A stretch of DNA of 64,000 nt from an uncultured Eggerthellaceae bacterium (lineage in GTDB: Bacteria; Actinomycetota; Coriobacteriia; Coriobacteriales; Eggerthellaceae), in NCBI GenBank assembly GCA_958452575.1, contig CAUDUM010000002.1:62001-126000 (forward strand), read 5' to 3'. Shown piece after piece: positions 33,894 through 42,181 of this stretch (its first letter is position 1; the number at the start of each line of letters is the position of its first letter). The notes below the pieces were generated by a model. It saw nothing but the letters and a program-made list of their open reading frames with translations. It had not been told where the DNA came from and made no database searches. The translations under genes were made by a program, and so were the position numbers.

Positions 33894-35082
33894 CCAACTC
33901 CTTCAAAACCTCCGCGGCGACGTCGGAGGAAACATCGTTTTCGGAAAGAAGATCCAGCATCATGGAAAGATCGTCGCTTTCCTGCACCAGGTCGACGACC
34001 GTATAGGAGGACACGCCCGCCAGCTCGGCCGCCTTGTCGATGGCGTCCTCCTTGGTGCCGATCTCGTCCGCCAAGCCGTTCTCGACCGCATCCATGCCGG
34101 TGAACGTGAGCCCCGTCGCCAGCGCGCGCACCGCCTCGACGTCCATGCCGCGTCCCTCGGCGACGTTTTGGATGAACACCTCGTTGATCTGGTCGACCAT
34201 ATCCTGGTAGTAGGCGCGCTCCTCGTCGGTGAGCGGACGCGTCCCGTACGTCGAGTCCTTGCTGCCGGCGCTGGTGATGTCCTGGATGTTGATGCCGAGC
34301 ATGTCCATCAGCTCGGAAGTGTCGGTGATTTGGATCGCCGTGCCGATGGCGCCGATCGACGTGCTTTTGGCCGTGAAGATATAGTCGGCCTGCGAGGAGA
34401 TCTCGTAAGCGGCGCTTGCGTTGGTGGAAGCGCTCGAGACCACGACGGGCTTGCTGAACTCGCGCAGGTACTCTGCCATCTCCTCGCCGGCGGTGGCGAC
34501 GCCGCCGCCCGAGTCGACGCGCAGCATCACCGCTTTGATGTGCGGGCTTGACTCCGCCTCGTCAAGCAGAGCCTTCAAGCCCTCGGGGCTTGACGCCGTG
34601 CCGTCGTATTGGATGGTTCCGTCGATGGTGATGACCGCGACGGCATCCTGGGTGAGGGCATCTACCGCATCGGAGGCCGACGACGAGGAGCCCATCGAGG
34701 AGGCGAACAGCGACGTGCACGAGTGCATGCCCATGGCGATCAGGACGAACACCAGCACCACCGCCACCAGCGCCACGATCCACGCGCGGCTCTTCTTTTG
34801 CGGAGGAGCGGCAACGGGCGCGGCGGCATAGGGTGCGTACCCGCCTGCCGGAGGCACCGAGCGCCAACCGGCGGGTGCAGGCGGAACGGTCTGCGACGCT
34901 GCCTTGCCCGTCTGCGCCGACTGCGCGGGGGCGGCTGCGGACGCAGGGGGATACCCCGGCTGCGATACATTGCCGGCCGCAGGATCCGGCGACGCCGGCT
35001 GCGGCGCAGTTGCCGCCGCGGACGCGTCGGATGCCTCCGGTTGCGAAGGCGCGGTGTTGTGCTCGTTGTTCTGCTCGGACAT
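33868..35082 (-). CDS. sppA: Signal peptide peptidase SppA-type S49 serine protease
   Basis: A 404-residue protein. The N-terminal ~95 residues are a Pro/Ala/Gln-rich cytoplasmic segment, then a single membrane helix (AWIVALVAVVLVFVLIAMGM). The S49 domain follows: VAVITIDGTI, VMLRVDSGGG, the nucleophile region VSSASTNASAAYEISSQADYI (ASAA in place of the more common ASGG), and FTGMDAVENGLADEIG. It degrades leftover signal peptides in the membrane. AGGAGG precedes the ATG. It is upstream of and overlapping metG. Confidence 0.9.
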   Translation of the reverse strand: MSEQNNEHNTAPSQPEASDASAAATAPQPASPDPAAGNVSQPGYPPASAAAPAQSAQTGKAASQTVPPAPAGWRSVPPAGGYAPYAAAPVAAPPQKKSRAWIVALVAVVLVFVLIAMGMHSCTSLFASSMGSSSSASDAVDALTQDAVAVITIDGTIQYDGTASSPEGLKALLDEAESSPHIKAVMLRVDSGGGVATAGEEMAEYLREFSKPVVVSSASTNASAAYEISSQADYIFTAKSTSIGAIGTAIQITDTSELMDMLGINIQDITSAGSKDSTYGTRPLTDEERAYYQDMVDQINEVFIQNVAEGRGMDVEAVRALATGLTFTGMDAVENGLADEIGTKEDAIDKAAELAGVSSYTVVDLVQESDDLSMMLDLLSENDVSSDVAAEVLKELDDDGILAR

Positions 35083-35143
35083 GGGCCCTCCTGAACCGAA
35101 GGGGCGCCGATGCGCCCCCAGTTGTCATCCTGCGGTTTTCCGG

Positions 35144-37048
35144 TTACAGCTCCACCACCGAGTCGACCTTGGCGTGCTGGGCCTTTTTGGCCGTGCGCAG
35201 CAGAAACTCGGTGTTGTTGTCGGTCTGCTTGAGCGATTTGATGAGCATGTCCATGGCGCGCTCGGTGTTGTTGAGGTTAGCCAGAATGCGGCGCACCGCC
35301 CAGATCAGCGGCGCCTGCTGCGGATCGAGCAGCAGGTCCTCCTTGCGCGTGCCCGACGCCACCGGATCGATCGCCGGGAAGATGCGACGGTCGGCCAGAT
35401 TGCGGTCGAGCTTGAGCTCCATGTTGCCCGTGCCCTTGAACTCCTCGAAGATGACCTCGTCCATCTTGGATCCGGTGTCGATAAGCGCCGACGCCAGGAT
35501 GGTGAGGCTGCCGCCGTTTTCGATATTGCGGGCGGCGCCCAGGAAGCGCTTGGGCGGATACAGCGCCGTGGAGTCGACGCCGCCGGACAGGATGCGGCCC
35601 GAAGCGGGCTGCGCCAGGTTGTAGGCACGCGCCAGGCGCGTGATGCTGTCCAGCAGGATGACGACGTCCTTGCCGCACTCCACCAGGCGCTTGGCGCGCT
35701 CGATGACGAGCTCGGACACGGCGATGTGGTTTTCGGTGGGCATGTCGAACGTGGAGGAGATGACCTCGCCCTTGATCGAGCGCTGCATGTCGGTCACCTC
35801 TTCGGGACGCTCGTCCACCAAAAGGCACATCAGGTGCACTTCGGGATTGTTCGCCGTGATAGCGGCCGCGATGTCCTTGAGGATGGTCGTCTTGCCTGCC
35901 TTGGGCGGGCTGACGATCAGTCCGCGCTGGCCCTTGCCGATCGGGGACACCAGGTCGATCACGCGTGCGGTGATGGCGCTTTTGCCATGCTCCATGCGCA
36001 GGCACTCGTCGGGATAGATCGGCGTGAGGTCGGCGAACTTGACGCGGGCGCCCAGCTCCTCGACCGGCGTGCCGTTGACGCTGATGATCTTCTGGATGGC
36101 GGCGTATTTCTCGTTCTCGCGCGCGGGGCGCGTCTGGCCACAGACCAGGTCGCCCTTGCGCAGGCCGTTGCGGCGGATGGTGGACAGCCCCACGTAGCAG
36201 TCGTTCTCGCTGGGCAGGTACCCGTGGGTGCGCAGAAAGCCGTAACCGTCCGCAAGGATGTCCAAGATGCCGCTGACCTCGATGAAGCCCTCGGCCTTCA
36301 CGCTTGCCTCGTACACGGCGTCGACCAGCTCGGCCTTCTTGAGGCCGGCGGCGTCCACGCCGAGCTCGGCCGCCTTGGCGCGCAGATCCGCCACCTTCAG
36401 CTTGGCAAGCTCCTCTTTGTTGACGCTGGGCTGCATCTCGCGCTGGCCCGAGCCGCGGCGCGGGCGCTGATGGCGGTGGCCCTGGTTGTCGTTGCGCTGG
36501 AAGCGCTGCTTTTGGTTGTCATGGCGCTGGGCGCGGTCGTGTCCGCCCTTTTTGTCGGCGTCGTTTTTGCGCGAAGGCTTTGCGGAGCCCTCTGCGGCAT
36601 CGCCGGAGGTCGAAGCGGAGGCGTCCTCGACGGGTGTCTTGCGCGGACGACCGCGGCGGCGCGGGGCAGAAGCCGTCGCCTCGTCGGATGGAGCCGCGCC
36701 TTCTTTCGCGTCGGTGGCGGGAGCCGCTGCAGGTGCCGCTTCGCCTGAGGCGGCCTCGTCGGCGTTCTTACGCGGACGGCCGCGACGCTTGGCGGCAGGC
36801 TTCTCCTCGGCGGCAGGCGCCTCGTCAGTTGCGACCTTGCGCGGGCGGCCGCGACGACGCGGGGCGGGAGCCGCTGCCTCGTCGGACGGGGACGCCCCTT
36901 CCTTGGAGGCGGAGTCCGAGGCGGCCTCGGCAGCGACCTCGGATTTCGCGCGCACGGTGCGACGGCGGCGCGGGGCTGCGGCAGCTTCGCCGGCGGGCGC
37001 CGGCGCCGCGTCAGACGCGGGTGCCGCGGTCATCTGTTCTTCGATCAT
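35144..37048 (-). CDS. rho: Transcription termination factor Rho with long N-terminal region containing AT-hook-like repeats
   Basis: 635 residues, against ~420 in E. coli. The core is standard: a Rho_N domain (ELAKLKVADLRAKAAELGVDAAGLKKAELVDAV), an S1-like RNA-binding domain (GYGFLRTHGYLPSENDCYV), and an ATPase domain with KGQRGLIVSPPKAGKTTIL, LVDERPEEVTDM and the secondary RNA site near GGVDSTALYPPKRF. The added ~210 residues include three basic GRP motifs at 64-71, 87-94 and 130-137 and a His/Arg/Gln-rich stretch at 160-205. The ATG at 37048 overlaps the transaldolase stop as ATGA, implying coupled translation. Confidence 0.97.
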   Translation of the reverse strand: MIEEQMTAAPASDAAPAPAGEAAAAPRRRRTVRAKSEVAAEAASDSASKEGASPSDEAAAPAPRRRGRPRKVATDEAPAAEEKPAAKRRGRPRKNADEAASGEAAPAAAPATDAKEGAAPSDEATASAPRRRGRPRKTPVEDASASTSGDAAEGSAKPSRKNDADKKGGHDRAQRHDNQKQRFQRNDNQGHRHQRPRRGSGQREMQPSVNKEELAKLKVADLRAKAAELGVDAAGLKKAELVDAVYEASVKAEGFIEVSGILDILADGYGFLRTHGYLPSENDCYVGLSTIRRNGLRKGDLVCGQTRPARENEKYAAIQKIISVNGTPVEELGARVKFADLTPIYPDECLRMEHGKSAITARVIDLVSPIGKGQRGLIVSPPKAGKTTILKDIAAAITANNPEVHLMCLLVDERPEEVTDMQRSIKGEVISSTFDMPTENHIAVSELVIERAKRLVECGKDVVILLDSITRLARAYNLAQPASGRILSGGVDSTALYPPKRFLGAARNIENGGSLTILASALIDTGSKMDEVIFEEFKGTGNMELKLDRNLADRRIFPAIDPVASGTRKEDLLLDPQQAPLIWAVRRILANLNNTERAMDMLIKSLKQTDNNTEFLLRTAKKAQHAKVDSVVEL

Positions 37049-37731
37049 GCGTTGCGAACCTTCTCCCAGTCCTTCAGGAACGTATCGAGGCCGCGGTCGG
37101 TCAGCGGATGCTGAACGCATTTCTTCAGCGTGCCGAACGGAACCGTGGCGATGTCGGCGCCCATGAGGGCCGCCTGCGTCACATGGTTGGCGCTGCGGAT
37201 GGAGGCGGCGATGATCTCGACGCGCTCGCCGTTGACGGTGTTCTTGGTGAAATCGTAGTTGCCGATGGCGGTCACGATGTTGGCGACCTGCTCCAAGCCG
37301 TCCTCGGAGATATCGTCGAAGCGGCCCACGAACGGGCTGATGTAGCGCGCGCCGGCACGGGCTGCCAGCAGCGCCTGCGGAACGCTGAAGCACAGCGTCA
37401 TATTGACGCGGATGCCCTCGTCGGCAAGCGTGCGGGTGGCGGCCAGGCCCTCCACCATCGTCGGGATCTTCACCACGACGTTGGGCGCGATGGCGGCCAG
37501 TTCGCGGCCGTCGCGCACGATCTCGTCGCGCGTCATGGCGACGCTTTCGGCGGACACGGGGCACTCAGGGCCCACGATGTCGCAGATGCGCTTGATGTGG
37601 TTGTGGAAATCATCCAGCTTGCCGCCGATGCGGGCGTACAGCGAGGGATTAGTGGTCACGCCCGCCAGCGCGCCCCAGCTCGCAGCTTCTTTGATCTCGT
37701 CGAGATCGGCGGTGTCCAGAAAGAATTTCAC
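37045..37731 (-). CDS. Transaldolase / fructose-6-phosphate aldolase (TalC/FSA subfamily)
   Basis: A 228-residue barrel enzyme. VKFFLDTADLDEIKEAASWGALAGVTTNPSL is the family opening. NVVVKIPTMVEGL contains the Schiff-base lysine, followed by VNMTLCFSVPQALLAARAGARYISPFVGRFDD. The short subfamily transfers dihydroxyacetone units (transaldolase) or cleaves fructose 6-phosphate; the two cannot be told apart by eye. The start is GTG 37731, with AAGGAGG immediately upstream. In-frame ATG codons before it lack a site. It shares an operon with rho. Confidence 0.92.
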   Translation of the reverse strand: MKFFLDTADLDEIKEAASWGALAGVTTNPSLYARIGGKLDDFHNHIKRICDIVGPECPVSAESVAMTRDEIVRDGRELAAIAPNVVVKIPTMVEGLAATRTLADEGIRVNMTLCFSVPQALLAARAGARYISPFVGRFDDISEDGLEQVANIVTAIGNYDFTKNTVNGERVEIIAASIRSANHVTQAALMGADIATVPFGTLKKCVQHPLTDRGLDTFLKDWEKVRNA

Positions 37732-38110
37732 CCGGGCCTCCTTAAAAGTTATATGGGTGGTTGAATGGACATGCGCAGCGCGCACGGATTCCCTGAGAAA
37801 GATGGACTAGAGGCAGATCCTGTTCCAGATTATCATCGGTGACTCCGCTGGCGATACGCTTCAACGGAAACGAACTGCGCAAATGATAGCGCATGCCCCC
37901 ATTCGGGGCAAGGGCGCGGCGCTCACTGCGTCGAATAAACGCGATAGCGCCGCAAAGGACCGCTCGCCAAGACCGACGCCCTGCGGGCTCGGACGCGTGC
38001 GACCCCGCCATGACGACGCTCTCGCGCCGGACGCCCGCAGCACCGTGCCATCCGTCGAAGCCCGCACGCGCCCCTTCAAAATCAGCGCCGCCCATGATAA
38101 AGTAAGCCAT
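37732..38110. other. Divergent intergenic region (transaldolase / YgbA-like)
   Basis: 379 bases. The left part is AT-richer and has CATATAAC just before the transaldolase ribosome site. The right part is GC-rich with TGATAAAG just before the YgbA-like gene. No clear operator or gene was found. Confidence 0.4.
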
Positions 38111-38458
38111 ATGAAACAAGATACGCCCAAAACCGCCAAACGCCGCGAGCGCGAGAAGAAGACGATCTCTCAGATGATCGCCATGCACTGCGCTGGCATC
38201 CATCCTGCCGAATCGCGCACCGAGCAGGCGTTTTGCGGGGATCCCATCTGCCCCGCCTGCGCCGAGCTGGATGCGTACGCCGTGCTGCGCACCCAGCGTT
38301 GCCGCAAGATGGACATCAAAACCTCCTGCGAGGAGTGCGGCAACCACTGCTACGCGCCCGAAATGCGCGAGAAGATCCGCGCCGCCATGCGCTACAGCGG
38401 CCCCCGCATGATCACCAAGCACCCCATCGCTGCGGTGCGCCACCTGCTAGGCAAGTAG
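38111..38458 (+). CDS. Nitrous-oxide-stimulated-promoter family protein (YgbA-like)
   Basis: A 115-residue soluble Cys-rich protein. CGDPICPACAELDAYAVLRTQRCRKMDIKTSCEECGNHCYAPEMREKIRAAMRYSGPRMITKHPIAAVRHLL reproduces the YgbA family, notably CxxC...C...C-x-x-C-x3-C and MR-SGPRM--HP--A--HLL. In E. coli the gene responds to nitric oxide through NsrR, and the protein is thought to help recovery of Fe-S enzymes. The ribosome site is weak (AAAGTAAG). It is monocistronic. Confidence 0.9.
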   Translation: MKQDTPKTAKRREREKKTISQMIAMHCAGIHPAESRTEQAFCGDPICPACAELDAYAVLRTQRCRKMDIKTSCEECGNHCYAPEMREKIRAAMRYSGPRMITKHPIAAVRHLLGK

Positions 38459-38605
38459 CCTTGAGGTGCGATCTATTCCACGCCCCCGCCCTTTCGACAG
38501 CAAAGGAAAGGGCTGAGGCGCAGTTCATCCTTGCCACCGCAGCCCTTTGCATCCGATGCACTCGGCGCGCACCTATGAGTCCGCCTCCAAACGAAGGCTC
38601 GCCCG

Positions 38606-39376
38606 CTAATGCAGGTCAACCTGCGAATCCGTCTCGCGGCCCATCTCCTGCCAATGCTCCATGCGACGCGCGAGCTCAGCCTTGCTCTCCGGATCGTCGC
38701 GGAATGCGATGAGCGTCCAATCCATCTGCTCAAGCGACAGGAACAGCTCGTCGATCTTGGGATACGGCACCGCAATCATGCGCAGACCCGCCGGATAGGC
38801 GCCGCGGCGCTTGAGACCATGGTAGAACCCGGTGGTGATGTGGTTGACCTTGCCGGAGATGATGGGGTAGGCGTACATCCACGCGCAGCTGATCACCGGC
38901 GAGGACTTGGACTCCCACAGATCGCCCGAGATGTAGCTCGTGGCGCGCATGATGATATCGGCCTGCGGCAGGTCGGCGACGAACATCAGCAGATCGGGGT
39001 CGAACTCGGCATCGATCGCCGGGCAGAACTCCACGTAGCGCACCGTCCCGCGGATGATGCGCGGCAGCTTCTGGTAGAGCTGCTGGTTGGCGATGGGCGC
39101 CTTGTACACGCCGAAGTCGTAGCCCGCCTGACCGGAGCCGGTCACCGGCGGGATGTCGATCATGCCCATGGCCAGCTTGCCGTAGCAGTCGTCGTCCTCG
39201 GCGGTGATATGGAAGTGCGCCCCGGTCGCCTGCGCGTGGCGCACGTACTGGCAAAACGCCAGTTTATCGCCCTCGTAGCGCGGGCACGCCGGTTTCTCCA
39301 AGTGCAGCTTGATGGCAATGCACGGGTATTCCAGATCGAGCTTGCGCAAAAGCTCCTTGGCCTTGTCGGACAGCAT
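38606..39376 (-). CDS. DUF169-family protein
   Basis: A 256-residue soluble protein. The N-terminal pattern AKELLRKLDLEYPCIAIKLHLEKPACPRYEGDKLAFCQYVRHAQ, with its Cys residues, CYGKLAMGM, and the later FVADLPQADIIMRATSYISGDLWESKSSPVISCAW fit DUF169, a family common in anaerobes and sometimes linked to corrinoid or metal metabolism. No catalytic motif can be named. GGGGAGGGG precedes the ATG. Two TTTCGCAT motifs 50 bases apart lie upstream (39421 and 39471). It is downstream of hisI on the same strand, but separated by 182 bases. Confidence 0.8.
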   Translation of the reverse strand: MLSDKAKELLRKLDLEYPCIAIKLHLEKPACPRYEGDKLAFCQYVRHAQATGAHFHITAEDDDCYGKLAMGMIDIPPVTGSGQAGYDFGVYKAPIANQQLYQKLPRIIRGTVRYVEFCPAIDAEFDPDLLMFVADLPQADIIMRATSYISGDLWESKSSPVISCAWMYAYPIISGKVNHITTGFYHGLKRRGAYPAGLRMIAVPYPKIDELFLSLEQMDWTLIAFRDDPESKAELARRMEHWQEMGRETDSQVDLH

Positions 39377-39558
39377 GCGGATATCCCCTCCCCTTCGATC
39401 GCCGACGCGTTTCGTCGGCGTTTCGCATTGGAATCACGGTGCGCCTTGGCAAGACCCTTGTCAATGGGCGTTTCGCATAAGAAGCCTGATGGGAGAAGGC
39501 GACTGAGGTTTTCGCGCTGCCCTACGCGAGAGCGGCCCCGTCCCCTCGCCCCATCGCG
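39377..39558. promoter_or_regulatory. DUF169 upstream region with repeated TTTCGCAT motif
   Basis: GGCGTTTCGCATTGGAA (about 39418) and GGGCGTTTCGCATAAGAA (about 39468) are direct repeats 50 bases apart. TTGACA (minus strand, 39465-39460) lies between them. The CGCCGACG/CGTCGGCG hairpin (~39400-39420) lies next to the gene. These are plausible control sites. Confidence 0.4.
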
Positions 39559-39879
39559 TCACTCCCCCAGCGTCCGGTAGAAGCAGCTGGTTGCGCCGGT
39601 GTGGCAGGCGGGACCGGCGGGATGCACGAGCGCGAGCAGCGTATCGGCGTCGCAATCGTAGCGGATCTCCACCACCTTCTGCGTGTTTCCGCTGGTGGCG
39701 CCCTTATGCCAGAGCTCTTGGCGGCTGCGGCTCCAAAACACCGTCTCGCCGCGCTCGAGCGTGAGCGCCAGCGACTCGGCGTTCATCCAGGCCATCATCA
39801 ACACCTCGCGCGTATCCGCGTCCTGCACGATGCACGGGATGAGCCCCGCTTCGTTATACGTCAGCTTGGGAAGCTTCAT
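39559..39879 (-). CDS. hisI: Phosphoribosyl-AMP cyclohydrolase
   Basis: A 106-residue stand-alone HisI domain that opens the adenine ring of PR-AMP in histidine synthesis. The metal-binding motifs are present: YDCDADTLL and HPAGPACHTGATSCFY, plus TVFWSRSRQELWHKGATSGN. No HisE pyrophosphohydrolase domain is fused. The start is ATG 39879 (AAAGGGG upstream). It is last in the his cluster, cut off from hisF by the guanidinium exporter gene. Confidence 0.96.
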   Translation of the reverse strand: MKLPKLTYNEAGLIPCIVQDADTREVLMMAWMNAESLALTLERGETVFWSRSRQELWHKGATSGNTQKVVEIRYDCDADTLLALVHPAGPACHTGATSCFYRTLGE

Positions 39880-39993
39880 AGCGCCCCTTTCGGTTTTCCG
39901 ACCGCGCAACGCGCACATCGGTGCGGTGCGGGCCAAACACCCAGATCGCTCCTATTGTAGCCAAAATGCGGGCGTCGCCGCATCGCGTCGCCG

Positions 39994-40329
39994 CTACGCT
40001 GCCGGCGTCTCCGCATCGGAGACCAGCTTGAGGCCGACGATGCAGCCGATGAGGGCGGCGATCAGCACGATCTTAATGATGGAGGCGGATTCCACCCCGG
40101 TCGCCATCGCGTAGATCACCGTGCATGCGGCGCCGATGCCCGTCCACACCGCATAGGCGGTGCCGATGGGAAGCGTCTTTGTTGCGAACGCGAGCCCCGC
40201 CATGCTGGCAGCCATCGCAACAAGGAATACGATAGTGGGGATCGGATTCGTGAAACCGTCGGATTTGCTGAGCGCCGTCGCCCAGACGGCCTCCATCGTG
40301 CCGGAGAGGACAAGTACGATCCATGCCAT
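39994..40329 (-). CDS. SMR-family guanidinium exporter (SugE/Gdx-like)
   Basis: A 111-residue four-helix protein. MAWIVLVLSGTMEAVWATALSKSDGFT has the essential membrane Glu (residue 13). TLPIGTAYAVWTGIGA is the SugE/Gdx subtype signature rather than EmrE. Gdx proteins export guanidinium by proton antiport. The guanidine-III aptamer in its leader independently supports that substrate. It sits between hisF and hisI, oriented with them, with its own leader. The GGGAG ribosome site lies in GGGAGCTTCCC, which could be sequestered by pairing. Confidence 0.92.
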   Translation of the reverse strand: MAWIVLVLSGTMEAVWATALSKSDGFTNPIPTIVFLVAMAASMAGLAFATKTLPIGTAYAVWTGIGAACTVIYAMATGVESASIIKIVLIAALIGCIVGLKLVSDAETPAA

Positions 40330-40405
40330 GGGAAGCTCCCTTCGTTCGACGGGGCCGGGCCCATCGCCGTCGCGCCGGCATCCGCACCGGCGCCGCAGGC
40401 CCCAT

Positions 40406-40446
40406 GCGCCGTCTTTGCGAACCTGGTACGGCAGCCCTCGTCAGGG
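40406..40446 (-). promoter_or_regulatory. Guanidine-III (ykkC-III) riboswitch aptamer
   Basis: Read 5'-3' on the minus strand it gives CCCTGACGAGG, GCTGCCGTACCAGGT and CGCAAAGACGGCGC. The conserved parts of the class are all there: GACGAGG, GCCGTACC and AAGACGGC. CCTG pairs with CAGG where characterised aptamers have CCGG/CCGG, a compensatory change, and GCCGT pairs with ACGGC. It lies 76 bases before the Gdx-like start. Confidence 0.9.
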
Positions 40447-40507
40447 AGCTGTGCGGGCCAAAGGCCCGCGGAAACTCGCGGATAGCTTAGCACATTCCCG
40501 CGGCGCC

Positions 40508-41272
40508 CTACAGCCGCACGGGGATGCCGCAGCTTGCCATATGCTCTTTGACCTGGCGGATCGTGAACTCGCCGAAATGGAAGACGCTGGCGGCGAGCAC
40601 CGCGTCAGCCTCGCCCTCCAGGATGCCCTGGGCGAAGTGCTCAAGCTTGCCCACGCCGCCTGATGCGATCACGGGGATGTCCACGGCACGCGCGACCGCG
40701 CGGGTGAGCGCACAGTCGAAACCCTCGCGGCTGCCATCGCGGTCCATGCTGGTCAGCAGGATCTCGCCCGCGCCGCGCCGCGCCGCCTCCCGCGCCCATT
40801 CGACGGCGTCGATGCCCGTGGCCTTGCGACCGCCATGCACGTAGACCTCCCACTTGTCGCCCGCGCCCGCCACGTGCTTCGCATCGATGGCGCAGAGGAT
40901 CGCCTGGGTGCCGAACGCGTACGCCGCATCGGAGATGAGTTGGGGGTTCGCCACCGCCGCGGAGTTAACCGACACCTTGTCGGCACCGGCGGCGATCATG
41001 CGTCGGATGTCGGCGACGCTGCGGAAGCCGCCGCCCACGCAGTACGGCAGATGCAGCTGCTCGCTCGCATGGCTGGCCAGCTCCACCGTTGTGGCACGAT
41101 CGTCGCTCGTGGCCGTGATGTCCAAGAAGATCACCTCGTCGGCGCGCTCCTCGTCATAGCGCTGGGCCAGCTCGATAGGGTCGCCCGCGTCGCGCAGGTT
41201 GACGAAGTTGACACCTTTGACGACGCGCCCGTCCTTGACGTCCATGCAGGGGATCACGCGTTTAGCTAACAC
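40508..41272 (-). CDS. hisF: Imidazole glycerol phosphate synthase cyclase subunit
   Basis: A 254-residue (beta/alpha)8 barrel: VIPCMDVKDGRVVKGVNF with the catalytic Asp11, GGGFRSVADIRRMIAAGADKVSVNSAA, LLTSMDRDGSREGFD with the second catalytic Asp, and PVIASGGVGKLEHF. It cyclises PRFAR with ammonia from HisH to imidazole glycerol phosphate and AICAR. The start is GTG 41272 with AAAGGG upstream. It is separated from hisA by a 169-base structured spacer, which is unusual inside a his operon. Confidence 0.98.
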   Translation of the reverse strand: MLAKRVIPCMDVKDGRVVKGVNFVNLRDAGDPIELAQRYDEERADEVIFLDITATSDDRATTVELASHASEQLHLPYCVGGGFRSVADIRRMIAAGADKVSVNSAAVANPQLISDAAYAFGTQAILCAIDAKHVAGAGDKWEVYVHGGRKATGIDAVEWAREAARRGAGEILLTSMDRDGSREGFDCALTRAVARAVDIPVIASGGVGKLEHFAQGILEGEADAVLAASVFHFGEFTIRQVKEHMASCGIPVRL

Positions 41273-41287
41273 CTCAACACCCTTTCG

Positions 41288-41441
41288 AGTCGCAAATCGT
41301 TCGTAACGTCAGCGAGGGTTTCCGCAGTGCCGGAGATTCGTCTGATCGCGGGGGCGAAGCGTACTTCGGTACGCGAGTCCCCGGGATCGGGCGAAGATCC
41401 GGTGCCGCGGGAAGCCGCAGCGTCGGCAGGTTCGCCGTTCG
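41288..41441. repeat. hisA-hisF spacer with recurring boundary motifs
   Basis: TCGTTCGTAACGTCAGCGAG begins it (~41297) and GCAGCGTCGGCAGGTTCG ends it (41417-41434). Both nearly match the metG-rnhA spacer. The interior has GCGTAC-CGAA-like and CCCCGG-containing hairpins. TTCGCCGTTC/GAACGGCGAA (41431-41454) forms a 10-bp hairpin whose loop is the hisA stop region. Confidence 0.7.
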
Positions 41442-42179
41442 TCAGAACGGCGAAACCTCCTTGCACGCAGCGACGCCGTCGGCAACGGTCAGCGTGCCCT
41501 CGTAGACGGCGCGGCCGGTGATGACGCCTTCGATGCTGGCGGCGACGGGCGCGAGCGCCCGGATGTCCGCCACGCTCGCAACGCCGCCGCTCGCGATGAC
41601 GGGATGACCGAACGCCTCGGCCATGCGCACGTAGGCGGCCGGGTCGAGCCCGGTCTGCATGCCGTCGCGCGCGATATCGGTGTAGACGAGGTGCACGAAC
41701 CCCGCCTGCGCCATGGCGGCGGCAAGGTCGGTCGCCGCGACGCCGGATCCTTCGATCCAACCCGACACCGCCACCTCGCCGTTCTTGGCGTCGATGCCAG
41801 CCGTCAGGCAATCGCCGCCGACCAGTTCCACGGCGGCGCGCGCCAAGTCGGGGTCGTTCACCAGGGCCGTGCCCAAAACCATGCGCGCCGCACCGGCGTC
41901 CGCAAGGCGCTTGAGGGTCTCGAGCGTGCGGATACCGCCGCCGATCTCCACCTTCAGCGGCGCCTCCCGCACGATGCGCTCGACGATGCCGATGTTCTCC
42001 GGCGCGCCCGAACGCGCACCGTCGAGATCGACCACATGCACCCACTCGGCACCCGCCTCGACGAACGCCCGCGCCTGCGCGACGGGATCGTCGTTGTAGA
42101 CGGTCACCTTGGCGTAGTCGCCCTTTTGCAGCCGGACGGCCTTGCCGCCCAGGATATCGATTGCCGGAAGCAGGTACAC
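41442..42179 (-). CDS. hisA: ProFAR isomerase
   Basis: A 245-residue barrel enzyme: LLPAIDILGGKAVRLQKGDY with the catalytic Asp8, WVHVVDLDGARSG, VEIGGGIRTLE, LVYTDIARDGMQTGLD with the second Asp, and VIASGGVAS. It isomerises ProFAR to PRFAR. The start is GTG 42179 with GGGAGG upstream. hisH ends three bases before it. The sequence is HisA rather than actinobacterial PriA by its close his-operon setting, but dual TrpF activity cannot be excluded. Confidence 0.95.
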   Translation of the reverse strand: MYLLPAIDILGGKAVRLQKGDYAKVTVYNDDPVAQARAFVEAGAEWVHVVDLDGARSGAPENIGIVERIVREAPLKVEIGGGIRTLETLKRLADAGAARMVLGTALVNDPDLARAAVELVGGDCLTAGIDAKNGEVAVSGWIEGSGVAATDLAAAMAQAGFVHLVYTDIARDGMQTGLDPAAYVRMAEAFGHPVIASGGVASVADIRALAPVAASIEGVITGRAVYEGTLTVADGVAACKEVSPF

Positions 42180-42181
42180 CG

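Noticed and set aside
32133..36748. Long plus-strand frames opposite metG, sppA and rho
   Set aside because: They are codon-bias shadows without recognisable domains; the minus-strand genes explain the DNA.
37883..38110. Upstream extension of the YgbA-like frame
   Set aside because: The frame is open but the family similarity begins at the ATG at 38111; the upstream part is Arg/Pro-rich without homology.
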